64,000 nt of DNA from CAWGGS01 sp046704745 (GTDB taxonomy: Bacteria > Desulfobacterota > Desulfobulbia > Desulfobulbales > Desulfocapsaceae). A program made the translations under genes and the position numbers. How positions within the stretch are numbered: position 1 is the first letter of the stretch; each line of letters opens with the position of its first letter. The stretch lies in NCBI GenBank assembly GCA_046704745.1, contig JBJKRL010000041.1, forward strand, positions 28,953 through 92,952, in the 5' to 3' direction. Positions 43,081-51,390 of this stretch are shown here, piece after piece. Under the pieces are notes generated by a model that was given only the letters and a program-made list of their open reading frames with translations, did not search any database and had not been told where the DNA came from.

Positions 43081-43102
43081 TATTTTTATTTGTCTGCTGC
43101 AT

Positions 43103-43392
43103 CCTTAACCCGCATTTCTCATGAACACTATGTCTATTTGTCTCCAATTAAGGAAGAGCAAGACTTTTCGAGGGAACTTTTGTGTTGTCAAATTTCCACA
43201 GTGTTCACCAAAGGTGCCCTGAAAGAAATGCCCTTGGGGTACAGTCCAGGCAGCGTCATCTTCTTCAGTCTTTTGGCAGTGAACATAGAGTACTATCGAA
43301 GTCGGAGTTTATGCCCGGAGGGTGCTTATCTGTTCATTACCAAAAACTTCGAACCTGACGCCGCCTGAACTGATGAGAAAGGCGGGCTAAGG
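43103..43392. repeat. MITE-like element, family C, full-length copy
   Basis: 290 bp. Ends CCTTAACCCGCATTTCTCAT and, reversed, CCTTAGCCCGCCTTTCTCAT form a roughly 20-bp terminal inverted repeat. Inside, GAACACTATGTC and CACAGTGTTC are a second inverted pair. A 47-bp block (about 43194-43243) is nearly identical to 1216-1262. No transposase or credible ORF. Another isolated end (AAGAAATGCGGGTTTAGG) lies at about 43436-43453. Confidence 0.75.
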
Positions 43393-43579
43393 GGTATAAA
43401 TGGCCGGGCTATATGGTCCAGCCTTGCCGGTTCATAAGAAATGCGGGTTTAGGAAACGCAACCCTTTATCTTGACGCATTTTCAGCGATCGCCTTTGCTA
43501 CCAAAAACTATTAGTTTACAGTATGTTCAATAGCCCCTGTGGATCGGGTAATGCATGTTAATTCGAAATTAATATGTTG

Positions 43580-43597
43580 CTAACAGTTTCTTAACAA
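43580..43597 (+). promoter_or_regulatory. Possible Pho box upstream of pstS
   Basis: CTAACAG-TTTC-TTAACAA is a 7+4+7 direct-repeat pattern with the 11-bp period of PhoB-type sites, 92 nt before the pstS start. An inverted repeat TTAATT-CGA-AATTAA lies just upstream (43558-43572). Binding is inferred from pattern and location only. Confidence 0.4.
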
Positions 43598-43689
43598 TGT
43601 CTGGATATCTTGTCCTCGCTGCAAACGTGAAATGACTTTTATGAAGGTTAATCTATTTGTACAACCATTATCACTTGGAGGAAAGCATC

Positions 43690-44742
43690 ATGCACAAGAG
43701 GAAGAGTATTAAAACAGCATTGTTAACCGCCGTGGCTGTGGCTGCGTTGACGGTTCCCTGCTGGGGGGCATCCACTATAACAGGGGCGGGAGCGACATTT
43801 CCCTATCCTGTTTATTCCAAATGGGCCTATCAGTATAACCAGGAGACCGGTGTCCGCCTGAACTACCAATCCATCGGATCGGGCGGCGGCATCAAGCAGA
43901 TCGAGGCCAAGACAGTTGATTTCGGCGCCTCCGATGCTCCACTGAAACCGGCTGAACTGGAGAAACACGGTTTGATGCAGTTTCCCATGATTATGGGTGG
44001 TGTTGTACCTGTCGTCCATATCAAAGGCATCACCGCCGGCCAGTTGAAATTATCCCCGGAAAATCTGGCTGACATCTATCTGAAAAAAATAACCAAATGG
44101 AATGATCCGAAGCTGGCCGCCGACAATCCGAACTTGAAGCTTCCGGCTGAGGATATAACAGTTGTTCATCGTGCCGATGCCTCGGGTACCACCTGGATTT
44201 TTACCAACTACCTGACCAAAGTCAGCAAAGATTGGAAGGAGAAAGTCGGCAATGACAAGGCTGTTGAGTGGCCGGTTGGCCTGGGCGGAAAAGGGAATGA
44301 GGGCGTCGCCGCTTTTGTCGGCAGGGTTGACGGTTCCATCGGCTACGTCGAGTATGCCTATGCACTGCAGAACAAAATGGCCTCTGTCTTGTTGAAGAAC
44401 CATGATGGTCATTATGTAGCCCCGACTGCCGAGAATTTTCAGGCTGCCGCAGCCGGTGCCGATTGGGCTAATGCCAAGGATTATTATATGGTTCTGACCG
44501 ACCAGCCAGGCGCTGAATCATGGCCGATCACCGGTGCGTCCTTCATCCTGGTCTATAAGTCTCAGACCAACCCGGCCCAAGGTAAAGAGGTCCTGAAATT
44601 CTTCGACTGGAGCTATCATCATGGCCAGAAAGAGGCCATGTCTCTGGATTATGTACCGATTCCCCTGAAAGTCGTCGATATGGTTGAGGGAACCTGGAAT
44701 AAGGAGATCAAGGATCAGAGCGGAAAAGCTGTCTGGCCGTGA
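43690..44742 (+). CDS. pstS: Phosphate ABC transporter substrate-binding protein
   Basis: 350 aa from ATG 43690 with GGAGG upstream; signal peptide (KRKSIKTALL, cleavage near CWGA). Phosphate-binding loops: GAGATFPYPVY, SIGSGGGIKQI, VDFGASDAP, ADASGTTWIFTNYL, GKGNEGVAAFV. It captures phosphate in the periplasm and delivers it to PstCA. First gene of pstSCAB, separated from pstC by 218 bp with a strong hairpin. No phoU, phoB or phoR is in the window. Confidence 0.95.
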   Translation: MHKRKSIKTALLTAVAVAALTVPCWGASTITGAGATFPYPVYSKWAYQYNQETGVRLNYQSIGSGGGIKQIEAKTVDFGASDAPLKPAELEKHGLMQFPMIMGGVVPVVHIKGITAGQLKLSPENLADIYLKKITKWNDPKLAADNPNLKLPAEDITVVHRADASGTTWIFTNYLTKVSKDWKEKVGNDKAVEWPVGLGGKGNEGVAAFVGRVDGSIGYVEYAYALQNKMASVLLKNHDGHYVAPTAENFQAAAAGADWANAKDYYMVLTDQPGAESWPITGASFILVYKSQTNPAQGKEVLKFFDWSYHHGQKEAMSLDYVPIPLKVVDMVEGTWNKEIKDQSGKAVWP

Positions 44743-44798
44743 GTGATAAATGAAAACCGGTACCGGTAGCCGGCTTTAGGTGATCGGGACCCGACTAT

Positions 44799-44844
44799 GA
44801 ATACGGGCGGAGGAATATGAACACTATGACCTCCGGCCGTATTC
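44799..44844 (+). terminator. Hairpin between pstS and pstC
   Basis: GAATACGGGCGGAGG and CCTCCGGCCGTATTC pair over 15 positions with one mismatch, around a 16-nt loop. Only a broken T-run follows, so it may act as a partial terminator or RNA-stabilising stem that keeps pstS mRNA more abundant than pstCAB, as is common for binding-protein genes. Confidence 0.55.
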
Positions 44845-44960
44845 GTGCTTCATTCATTTTGCTATAACGTTTTTTGTGCGAAAGGTCGGTAGGTGCAAGA
44901 GGCGGTGTAAAAGACATTGCTTGAAGGTTACGACCTTTTTTTCGATTCAATTGAGTTAAA

Positions 44961-45881
44961 ATGAAAAAAAATAAAATCTGGGGAGACTTCATCTTTCGCT
45001 GCCTGACGGCAGGATTTGCCTCCTTTATAGCCGTCCTCTTTGTCGCGATCATCGTGGTGTTGTGGCAACAGTCCCAGCCTTCAATACATAAGTTCGGTTT
45101 TTCGTTCCTGGTAAGCCAGACCTGGAATCCGGTTCATGCCCAGTTCGGAGCGTTGATTCCGATTGTCGGCACCCTGCTTTCCACCTTTATTGCACTTATA
45201 TTTGCAATTCCTCTGAGCCTTGGCATTGCTCTTTTCTTGGCTGAATTGGCACCGCATTGGTTGCGGGCGCCTTTCGGCACCGCAATTGAGTTGCTTGCCG
45301 CAATTCCCTCCATCGTGTACGGCATGTGGGGGCTATTTGTTCTGGCACCGCTCATGGCCGACTATATTCAGCCGGGTTTGAAATCCACCCTCGGTTTTCT
45401 TCCTCTGTTTTCCGGGCCTGCCATGGGAATCGGGATGTTGACTGCGGGTTTGGTTCTGACCCTGATGATCATCCCCTTTATCGCTTCGGTGACAAGGGAT
45501 GTTTTTCTGATGGTCCCGCAACCTCTGAAAGAGGCTGCTTACGGTCTTGGGTGCACGACCTGGGAGGTGGTCCGGGATATCATGATTCCATACGGCAAAA
45601 AGGGCATTGCCGGAGCTGTTTTTCTTGGTATGGGCCGGGCTCTGGGAGAGACGATGGCTGTAACATTTGTCATCGGTAACGCCTACCATCTATCCCCGTC
45701 ACTTTTTGCCCCTGGTAATTCCATTGCCTCAACACTTGCCAATGAATTCACCGAGGCCGACGGCGCTGTTTATTTATCGTCTCTGATCGAATTGGGACTG
45801 GTTTTGTTTCTCATCACGCTGATCATTCTTGGCATCGCCCAGATCTGGCTGCGTCGTGGTGAGACCGGGAGGGCAAAATGA
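44961..45881 (+). CDS. pstC: Phosphate ABC transporter permease PstC
   Basis: 306 aa with six predicted TM helices. The EAA-type loop that contacts the ATPase reads EAAYGLGCTTWEVVRDIMIPYGKKGI. GMGRALGETMAVTFVIGN is the family's conserved segment. It forms the membrane channel with PstA. The last four bases (ATGA) overlap the pstA start, indicating coupling. Confidence 0.95.
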   Translation: MKKNKIWGDFIFRCLTAGFASFIAVLFVAIIVVLWQQSQPSIHKFGFSFLVSQTWNPVHAQFGALIPIVGTLLSTFIALIFAIPLSLGIALFLAELAPHWLRAPFGTAIELLAAIPSIVYGMWGLFVLAPLMADYIQPGLKSTLGFLPLFSGPAMGIGMLTAGLVLTLMIIPFIASVTRDVFLMVPQPLKEAAYGLGCTTWEVVRDIMIPYGKKGIAGAVFLGMGRALGETMAVTFVIGNAYHLSPSLFAPGNSIASTLANEFTEADGAVYLSSLIELGLVLFLITLIILGIAQIWLRRGETGRAK

Positions 45882-46723
45882 CTTTAATGCAACGTCGAAA
45901 GATATTGAATGCCGTCGTGTTGAGTCTTTCCGGACTCGCTGCGATCGCCGGATTGTTCTTTCTGCTTTGGATCCTGGGCGATGTTGCTTGGAATGGGTTA
46001 TCCGCCATCAATTGGAATTTTTTTACCGAGCTTCCTGCCCCTCCTGGAAGCCAGGGGGGTGGTCTTGCCAATGCCATAACCGGTACAATACTGATGACAT
46101 TGGTTGCTACCTGTCTGGCTGTTCCATTCGGTATGATGTCAGGGACCTTCCTTGCGGAATTCGGCAAAAACAGCCGAATCGGCACCGCCGCCAGGTTTTT
46201 GTCCGACATCCTGGTGTCTGCTCCGTCAATCGTGATCGGTGTCTTTGTTTATCTGATTATGGTCAAGCCCATGCAGCACTTCTCAGGTTGGGCCGGTGCC
46301 TGTTCACTTGCTATAATAATGCTTCCCGTGGTGAGCCGGACAACCGAAGAGATGTTGAAACTGGTGCCGCCGGAAGTCAGGGAAGCGGCTTTGGCACTCG
46401 GGTCTCCCTACTGGAAAATGACTTTTAAGATTCTTTATCGTTCTGCGGCTTCCGGTATTTTTACCGGGATCATACTGGCCGTGGCGCGTGTTGCAGGTGA
46501 AACAGCACCGCTCCTTTTTACTGCCTTGAACAGCCCCTACTGGATGCACAGCATGAATGAGCCCATGGCTAATCTTACCGTGATCCTGTTCAACTATGCG
46601 ATGAGTCCTTATAATGACTGGCACAGTCTTGCCTGGGGGGCCGCTTTTGTCATTACCATTGCGGTCTTAGCCGTTAATATATTTACGCGGGTGATATTAC
46701 GTGCTAAAAGGAGAACGTTTTGA
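45878..46723 (+). CDS. pstA: Phosphate ABC transporter permease PstA
   Basis: 281 aa, six TM helices. Conserved EAA loop REAALALGSPYWKMTFKILYRSAASGI and ARVAGETAPLLFTAL. Partner of PstC. The start overlaps pstC by 4 bp and the end overlaps the pstB TTG by 4 bp. Confidence 0.95.
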   Translation: MTLMQRRKILNAVVLSLSGLAAIAGLFFLLWILGDVAWNGLSAINWNFFTELPAPPGSQGGGLANAITGTILMTLVATCLAVPFGMMSGTFLAEFGKNSRIGTAARFLSDILVSAPSIVIGVFVYLIMVKPMQHFSGWAGACSLAIIMLPVVSRTTEEMLKLVPPEVREAALALGSPYWKMTFKILYRSAASGIFTGIILAVARVAGETAPLLFTALNSPYWMHSMNEPMANLTVILFNYAMSPYNDWHSLAWGAAFVITIAVLAVNIFTRVILRAKRRTF

Positions 46724-47577
46724 ATTTAACGATGTACAGAAAGGGAGAAACAGGGCAGGTGAAAGGAATGCAAAAAAACACTGCGGCAATGGAACTGGGG
46801 CCGAGCAAGAAGCTTGATATGGGGGAAGTGAAACTTTCCATACGCGGGCTCAACTTCTTTTATGGAGAAAAACAGGCTCTGTTCGATAATTCTCTTGATA
46901 TCGCTGCGAGAAAGGTGACCGCCTTCATCGGTCCGTCCGGTTGCGGAAAATCAACCCATATCCGTACCTACAACAGAATGTATGAGCTGTATAAAGGGTT
47001 CCATGCTGAAGGACAGATCCTTATGGACGGTACTAATATTCTCGACCCGTCCGTCCCGGCGCTCCATCTTCGTCGTAAAGTAGGAATGATTTTCCAGAAA
47101 CCGACTCCGTTTCCCATGAGTCTTTTTGATAATATCGCCTATGGCTTGAAACTCTATCACAACTACAGCTCAAGCGAAATCGAGGCAAGGGTGGAAAAAG
47201 CCTTGCAGGATGCGGCGCTCTGGGATGAGGTTCAGGGAAAATTGCAACAGCCCGGTACGGCTCTATCAGGTGGTCAGCAACAGCGGCTCTGTATTGCCAG
47301 GGCCCTGGCCGTTGAGCCTGATGTCCTGTTGATGGATGAACCATGTTCCGCATTGGACCCGATTGCTACCGCCAAGATTGAAGAACTCATAGAGGAGCTG
47401 AAAGGAAAGCTAACCATTGTCATTGTCACGCATAACATGCAACAGGCAGCACGGGTGTCGGATTTTACAGCATATATGTACATGGGAAAACTGATGGAGT
47501 TCGGAACGACCAGCACTATTTTTATGAATCCTGTCCGTAAGGAAACAGAAGATTATGTTACCGGCCGATTCGGCTGA
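46720..47577 (+). CDS. pstB: Phosphate ABC transporter ATP-binding protein
   Basis: 285 aa. Walker A FIGPSGCGKST, Q-loop MIFQKPTPFPMS, signature LSGGQQQRL, Walker B VLLMDEPCSALDP, H-loop IVTHN. The TTG at 46720 has AAGGAG 7 nt upstream; ATG 46732 is possible but too close to the SD optimum's far side. The N-terminus is about 35 residues longer than usual PstB. It powers PstSCA. The gene is followed by a clear terminator. Confidence 0.95.
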   Translation: MNLTMYRKGETGQVKGMQKNTAAMELGPSKKLDMGEVKLSIRGLNFFYGEKQALFDNSLDIAARKVTAFIGPSGCGKSTHIRTYNRMYELYKGFHAEGQILMDGTNILDPSVPALHLRRKVGMIFQKPTPFPMSLFDNIAYGLKLYHNYSSSEIEARVEKALQDAALWDEVQGKLQQPGTALSGGQQQRLCIARALAVEPDVLLMDEPCSALDPIATAKIEELIEELKGKLTIVIVTHNMQQAARVSDFTAYMYMGKLMEFGTTSTIFMNPVRKETEDYVTGRFG

Positions 47578-47609
47578 TTACAACCAGTTATACTCATTCA
47601 AGAGAAAAG

Positions 47610-47644
47610 GGCGGTACCATTTACCAATGGTATCGCCTTTTGTA
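47610..47644 (+). terminator. Rho-independent terminator of the pst operon
   Basis: GGCGGTACCATT and AATGGTATCGCC form a 12-bp stem (one G-U pair) with a TACC loop, followed by TTTTGTATTT. Confidence 0.8.
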
Positions 47645-47655
47645 TTTGTTTTTTC

Positions 47656-47826
47656 TGATTACCACCAAATTTCAGGTAAAAACGGCGGGGTCACAACCAC
47701 CCCTTTCACGAGACGCCATAAACCCGTCCATGGGGGACCCACAGTGCCCATCCAGGGCACAGACACCCGTGAAAAGGGTGGCCACAACCCCTCTTTACGG
47801 GCAAGGCTGAGATTCGGCGGTATTCA
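47656..47826. repeat. MITE-like element, family B
   Basis: 171 bp; TGATTACCACCAAATTTCAG on the left and a worn right end (GATTCGGCGGTATTCA). The body, CACCCCTTTCACGAGACGCC to ACCCGTGAAAAGGGTGGCC, matches the 39.5 kb copy closely and in the same orientation. It directly follows the pst terminator. Confidence 0.75.
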
Positions 47827-47946
47827 AATTCGTTTTTCAATCATTGTAGATTTGCAGTCGTTCATGGATCATGATAGAGTTTAACAGGTTGCCGGGTTCA
47901 CTGCCAGAACTGAGATTTAGCATTTACAAAATACGTGAGGTCTGCT

Positions 47947-48366
47947 ATGTCGCATATCGAATTTAATGACGAAATGACTTTGAATATTAGAGAAATTGAT
48001 GAGCAGCATAAAAAATGGATCGCAATTCACAACCGTTTGCATGATGTTTTGACAACTGGAAGTTCCAAGGACGTAGAAAAAACTGCTGTCGAGACATTGC
48101 AGGATATGATGGAATATTCGCGCATACATTTTAAATTCGAAGAAGAATATATGCATACCATCGGCTATCCGGGACTCATTGAACACCGGCGTATCCATAA
48201 AGATTTTGATAACAGAATTTATAGGGAATACAGGCAAATGCTCGATGGAGAGATCGTATTGAACAGCGCTATCATGAAGATGATCAAAACCTGGCTGGAA
48301 GAGCATATCATGCAGGAAGATAAAAAAATCGCTCATTATTTGGAAACAACCGTAAAAACTTCCTGA
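47947..48366 (+). CDS. Bacteriohemerythrin
   Basis: 139 aa from ATG 47947 (GAGG 6 nt upstream). The di-iron ligand pattern of hemerythrins is complete: His in IDEQHKKW, His and Glu in IHFKFEEEYM, two His in IEHRRIHKDF, and His and Asp in EEHIMQEDKK. Stand-alone proteins of this type bind O2, and possibly NO, and are used by anaerobes for oxygen storage or protection. It precedes the O2-sensitive 2-oxoacid oxidoreductase by 37 bp, and so may help protect it, although that is inference. Confidence 0.9.
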   Translation: MSHIEFNDEMTLNIREIDEQHKKWIAIHNRLHDVLTTGSSKDVEKTAVETLQDMMEYSRIHFKFEEEYMHTIGYPGLIEHRRIHKDFDNRIYREYRQMLDGEIVLNSAIMKMIKTWLEEHIMQEDKKIAHYLETTVKTS

Positions 48367-48403
48367 TGCTCCTCTATGCTTATTTTTCCGGAGGTCAGCG
48401 AGT

Positions 48404-49522
48404 ATGGCTGTGTCGTTTCTCGATGGAAATGAGGCGATTGCCTGGGGTGCGATTGCTGCTGGATGCCAATTCTTTGCCGGCTATCCAATAACTCCTGCCA
48501 GTTCAATCTTCACCAAAATGATGGAGCTTCTTCCAGCCAGAGGCGGAATTTGCCTGCAGGGGGAAGACGAAATAGCCTCCATAGGCTACTGCCTGGGAGC
48601 CTCGATGGCCGGAATGAAGACGATGACGGCAACCTCGGGGCCGGGAATCAGTCTTTGCAGTGAGCAGATTTCTTTTGCCATCGGCGGTGAAATCCCCGTC
48701 GTGATAGTAGATGTGCAGCGTCTCGGCCCTTCAACCGGTTCTCCGACCCTGGGGGCGGATGGAGATATACAGTTTCTGCGCTGGGGCAACAGCGGCGGTC
48801 TGCCGGTGATTGTCCTTGCCCCAACCGATGTTGCCGATTGTTATCTCTTAACAGCATGTGCGTTTAATCTGTCCGAAACCTATCGATGTCCGGTTTTTTT
48901 GGCCTCCAATAAAGAGATCGGTCAAACGCGTGAGAGTATAAATTTGGCCGGGATCCGGCTGCCGAAATCCGTCGAGCGCAAAGCTCCGCCATCAGCTGAA
49001 GACTTTGAGCCCTTTGCTGTTGGAAAGAAAAATTCGGTTCCCGGTTTTTTCCCTATCGGTGGTAAGATCCTTGTCCGGCAGACCAGCTCCACCCATGGGT
49101 CCGACGGTTATATAACCACCGATACCGCGACCATCGGCCTGATGCGAAAAAGGCTTGGGGAAAAGCTGACAGCGAAAATCAATCGATTCAGTTATCACAC
49201 TTCCATTCTACCTCCTGCTGCCAATACTTTGATCATTACGTACGGAGTTACTGCCGGGTCTGCTCTTGAGGCGCAGGCTTTGCTGCGTGATCAAGGGTAC
49301 TCGGTGGCTCTTCTAATTTTAAAGACTCTCTTTCCTGTGCCCTCGATGCTGATATGCAAAACTGCTGAGCCGTATCGTCGGGTGATCGTCCTTGAGATGA
49401 ACCTCCGGCAGTATATCCGGGAGATCGAACGCGTTTTGACCGGCAAAAAGGTTGAATGGCACGGGAGAATGGATGGAACACTTTTGAGCCCTGAAGAAAT
49501 CAGCGAGGTTGTGTATGGATAG
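48404..49522 (+). CDS. korA: 2-oxoacid:ferredoxin oxidoreductase alpha subunit
   Basis: 372 aa. Alpha subunit carrying the pyrimidine-binding-type domain (about 1-190: NEAIAWGAIAAGCQFFAGYPITPASSI is the KorA start) and the transketolase C-terminal-like domain (about 250-360). The MEGEDE-type motif reads LQGEDEIASI. It oxidises a 2-oxoacid, most likely 2-oxoglutarate, to acyl-CoA with ferredoxin as acceptor. CGGAGG precedes the start. Its end overlaps the next gene by 8 bp. Substrate call is by family similarity only. Confidence 0.88.
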   Translation: MAVSFLDGNEAIAWGAIAAGCQFFAGYPITPASSIFTKMMELLPARGGICLQGEDEIASIGYCLGASMAGMKTMTATSGPGISLCSEQISFAIGGEIPVVIVDVQRLGPSTGSPTLGADGDIQFLRWGNSGGLPVIVLAPTDVADCYLLTACAFNLSETYRCPVFLASNKEIGQTRESINLAGIRLPKSVERKAPPSAEDFEPFAVGKKNSVPGFFPIGGKILVRQTSSTHGSDGYITTDTATIGLMRKRLGEKLTAKINRFSYHTSILPPAANTLIITYGVTAGSALEAQALLRDQGYSVALLILKTLFPVPSMLICKTAEPYRRVIVLEMNLRQYIREIERVLTGKKVEWHGRMDGTLLSPEEISEVVYG

Positions 49523-50804
49523 CCTGTTAAACAGTTCCAGACCCCCGGCTTTCTGTCCCGGCTGTTCCTACGAACGGGTGGTTCGGGCGCTGGATCGGGC
49601 CTTCAGCAGTATGGGGCTTGGCGGGAATCAAATAGTTCTGGTAACCGACATTGGCTGTTCGGGGCTTTTGGACGTTTTTTTTAAGACCCATGCCTTTCAT
49701 GGTCTGCACGGCAGATCCTTGACCTATGCCACCGGGTTGAAAATGGCCAGGCCGGATCTGCATGTTATCGTCATCATGGGTGATGGCGGTTTAGGAATCG
49801 GTGGAGCCCATTTCCTGTCGGCCTGCCGAAGAAATCTCGATTTGACTCTTTTGGTTCTCAATAATTTCAATTACGGGATGACCGGAGGCCAGTATTCGGC
49901 CACGACACCCACTGACGCCGTCAGTGCCTCCGGCTTTTTGAACAGGCTCGATGCACCGATGGATATCTGTCGTCTGGCTGACGCGGCAGGAGCCCCCTTT
50001 GCCAACCGAACGTCTGCCTTGACAGCCAATTTGGATAAACAAATTGAAGCAGCGATCCGTTTTCCAGGGTTTGCCGTAATGGATATCCAGGGAATCTGTA
50101 CCGGCAGATATACACGCAAAAACACACTTACTCCGTCTATGATTAAGGAGTGGATATCCAAGGCGCCGGTCTATGACGGCCTTCTTGCCCGGAACCAGCG
50201 AAAGGAATATGGCAAACACTACCGGGAATACGCGGAAAAACAAAAGAAGATCAATGCGCCGATGAAAATCAGTCCTGTTTCAGTTGCATCTGGCAGGCAG
50301 AAAACTGCGGTACTTCTTCTTGGCCGCGCCGGTCAGCGGATCGCCACGGCAGGCGAAATCCTGGCACTTGCGGGAATTGCCGGAGGCTTATCTGCAAGTC
50401 AAAAGATCAGCAATGATATCACCGTGCTGCGGGGGGCTTCTATCAGCGAAGCGATTCTTCAAACTCAGCCAATCGGTTATACCGGCATTGAGCAACCGGA
50501 TGTGGTCCTTGCTCTCAGTCGGGAGGGGGTTAAGCGAAAGTGTGCTGTTTTGGCAAATCTACCTCCGGAAACCTTCATCCTCAAGGCGCATGAGGTGGAT
50601 ATCCCTGCCAGTAAGGCTGAAATACACAACATCGATTTTAGAAAATACGGCCTAAAGGAACAGGATTGGGCTTTAGCGGCTTTAGGTCTTCTCGCCGCAG
50701 AAAAGAGGATTCTGAATAATTTTCTATTAAAGGAGGGGATTAAAAAACGTTTCAAAGGCGCCATGCGGGATAATGCCTTGAAAATCGTCTTCACACTTCA
50801 GTGA
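49515..50804 (+). CDS. 2-oxoacid:ferredoxin oxidoreductase, fused beta-gamma subunit
   Basis: 429 aa from ATG 49515. The N-terminal beta part (about 1-250) starts with the SRPPAFCPGCSYERVV motif and has the thiamine-diphosphate Mg2+ segment MGDGGLGIGGAHFL and NNFNYGMTGGQYSATTP. The C-terminal gamma part (about 260-420) contains AVLLLGRAGQRIATAGEILALAG and YTGIEQPDVVLALS, the KorC/PorG catalytic-domain pattern. In most organisms these are separate genes, so this is a fusion of KorB and KorC. No ferredoxin-type delta subunit is adjacent. Confidence 0.88.
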   Translation: MDSLLNSSRPPAFCPGCSYERVVRALDRAFSSMGLGGNQIVLVTDIGCSGLLDVFFKTHAFHGLHGRSLTYATGLKMARPDLHVIVIMGDGGLGIGGAHFLSACRRNLDLTLLVLNNFNYGMTGGQYSATTPTDAVSASGFLNRLDAPMDICRLADAAGAPFANRTSALTANLDKQIEAAIRFPGFAVMDIQGICTGRYTRKNTLTPSMIKEWISKAPVYDGLLARNQRKEYGKHYREYAEKQKKINAPMKISPVSVASGRQKTAVLLLGRAGQRIATAGEILALAGIAGGLSASQKISNDITVLRGASISEAILQTQPIGYTGIEQPDVVLALSREGVKRKCAVLANLPPETFILKAHEVDIPASKAEIHNIDFRKYGLKEQDWALAALGLLAAEKRILNNFLLKEGIKKRFKGAMRDNALKIVFTLQ

Positions 50805-50856
50805 TCGTGTACAGTCGACATCCATAAATAGTGCCATATAGTATCATTAGGGAATC

Positions 50857-51027
50857 TTGAAAAATTACTTTTGCGTCCAATCTCTGCGTTGCTCGGAAAT
50901 ATTTTATCCTCGGAATATTAGCTATATGCACCCCAAGGGCACTTCCTGCGGGCGCCTCCGGTAAAATTTTTCCACGCGCCTTGATCTTGAACCGATAAGC
51001 GTAGAGTCCGAGAAATCTAATTTTTCA
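50857..51027. repeat. Inverted-repeat element, family D
   Basis: TTGAAAAATTACTTT on the left and the reverse complement of the right end, CCTTGAAAAATTAGATTTCT, form the ends; GCGTTGCTCGG and ATTTTATCCTCGGAATAT recur in the 40.9 kb copy. It lies in the korB-fumC gap, next to a family A element. Confidence 0.6.
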
Positions 51028-51069
51028 AGGAAGTAAAAAGACTTGCCGGATTCGAGATTAAATAAGAAT

Positions 51070-51338
51070 GGTTCATCCGACTTATGCATACTTTTCTATA
51101 ACTCGGTGAGGCGGCGGTCATCGCTGGAGGGCGCATCGCGGAGGCCCGACGGTAAAGCACATAAGGCCCGTAGGGTTGCGGACAGGACGTCCGCAACTGG
51201 CAGCAGGCCAGGGACGGCCTGTCTGTCAGCCGTGATTTACCGTCGATAAGGCCGTAGAGCAGTGTTCGTAAGCGATGACCGCCACCGGATTGCTGTTTTC
51301 AGCATTACCAGCAAAAGAATGCTTAATCCGGATGAACC
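51070..51338. mobile_element. MITE-like element, family A
   Basis: 269 bp. GGTTCATCCGACTTATGCAT and, reversed, GGTTCATCCGGATTAAGCAT form a roughly 26-bp imperfect terminal inverted repeat. Flanks ATAAGAAT and CTAAAAAT match at 6 of 8 positions, a worn target duplication. The centre contains GTTGCGGACAGGACGTCC and the CAGGCCAGGGACGGCCTG palindrome. Inverted relative to the copy at 39046-39310. It ends 52 bp before fumC. Confidence 0.78.
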
Positions 51339-51390
51339 CTAAAAATTTTGTTGCGGAATTGAGCTTAGTTCTTTTGTAAAGGAGGCGTAA

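Noticed and set aside
43090..43368. 92-codon frame, and similar short frames at 6801-7053
   Set aside because: They lie inside family C repeat copies; the shared peptide bits follow from DNA repetition, with indels between copies that break the frame.
38755..43690. CRISPR-like arrays
   Set aside because: Repeated DNA here is of the long inverted, dispersed type; there are no regular short repeats with unique spacers and no cas genes.
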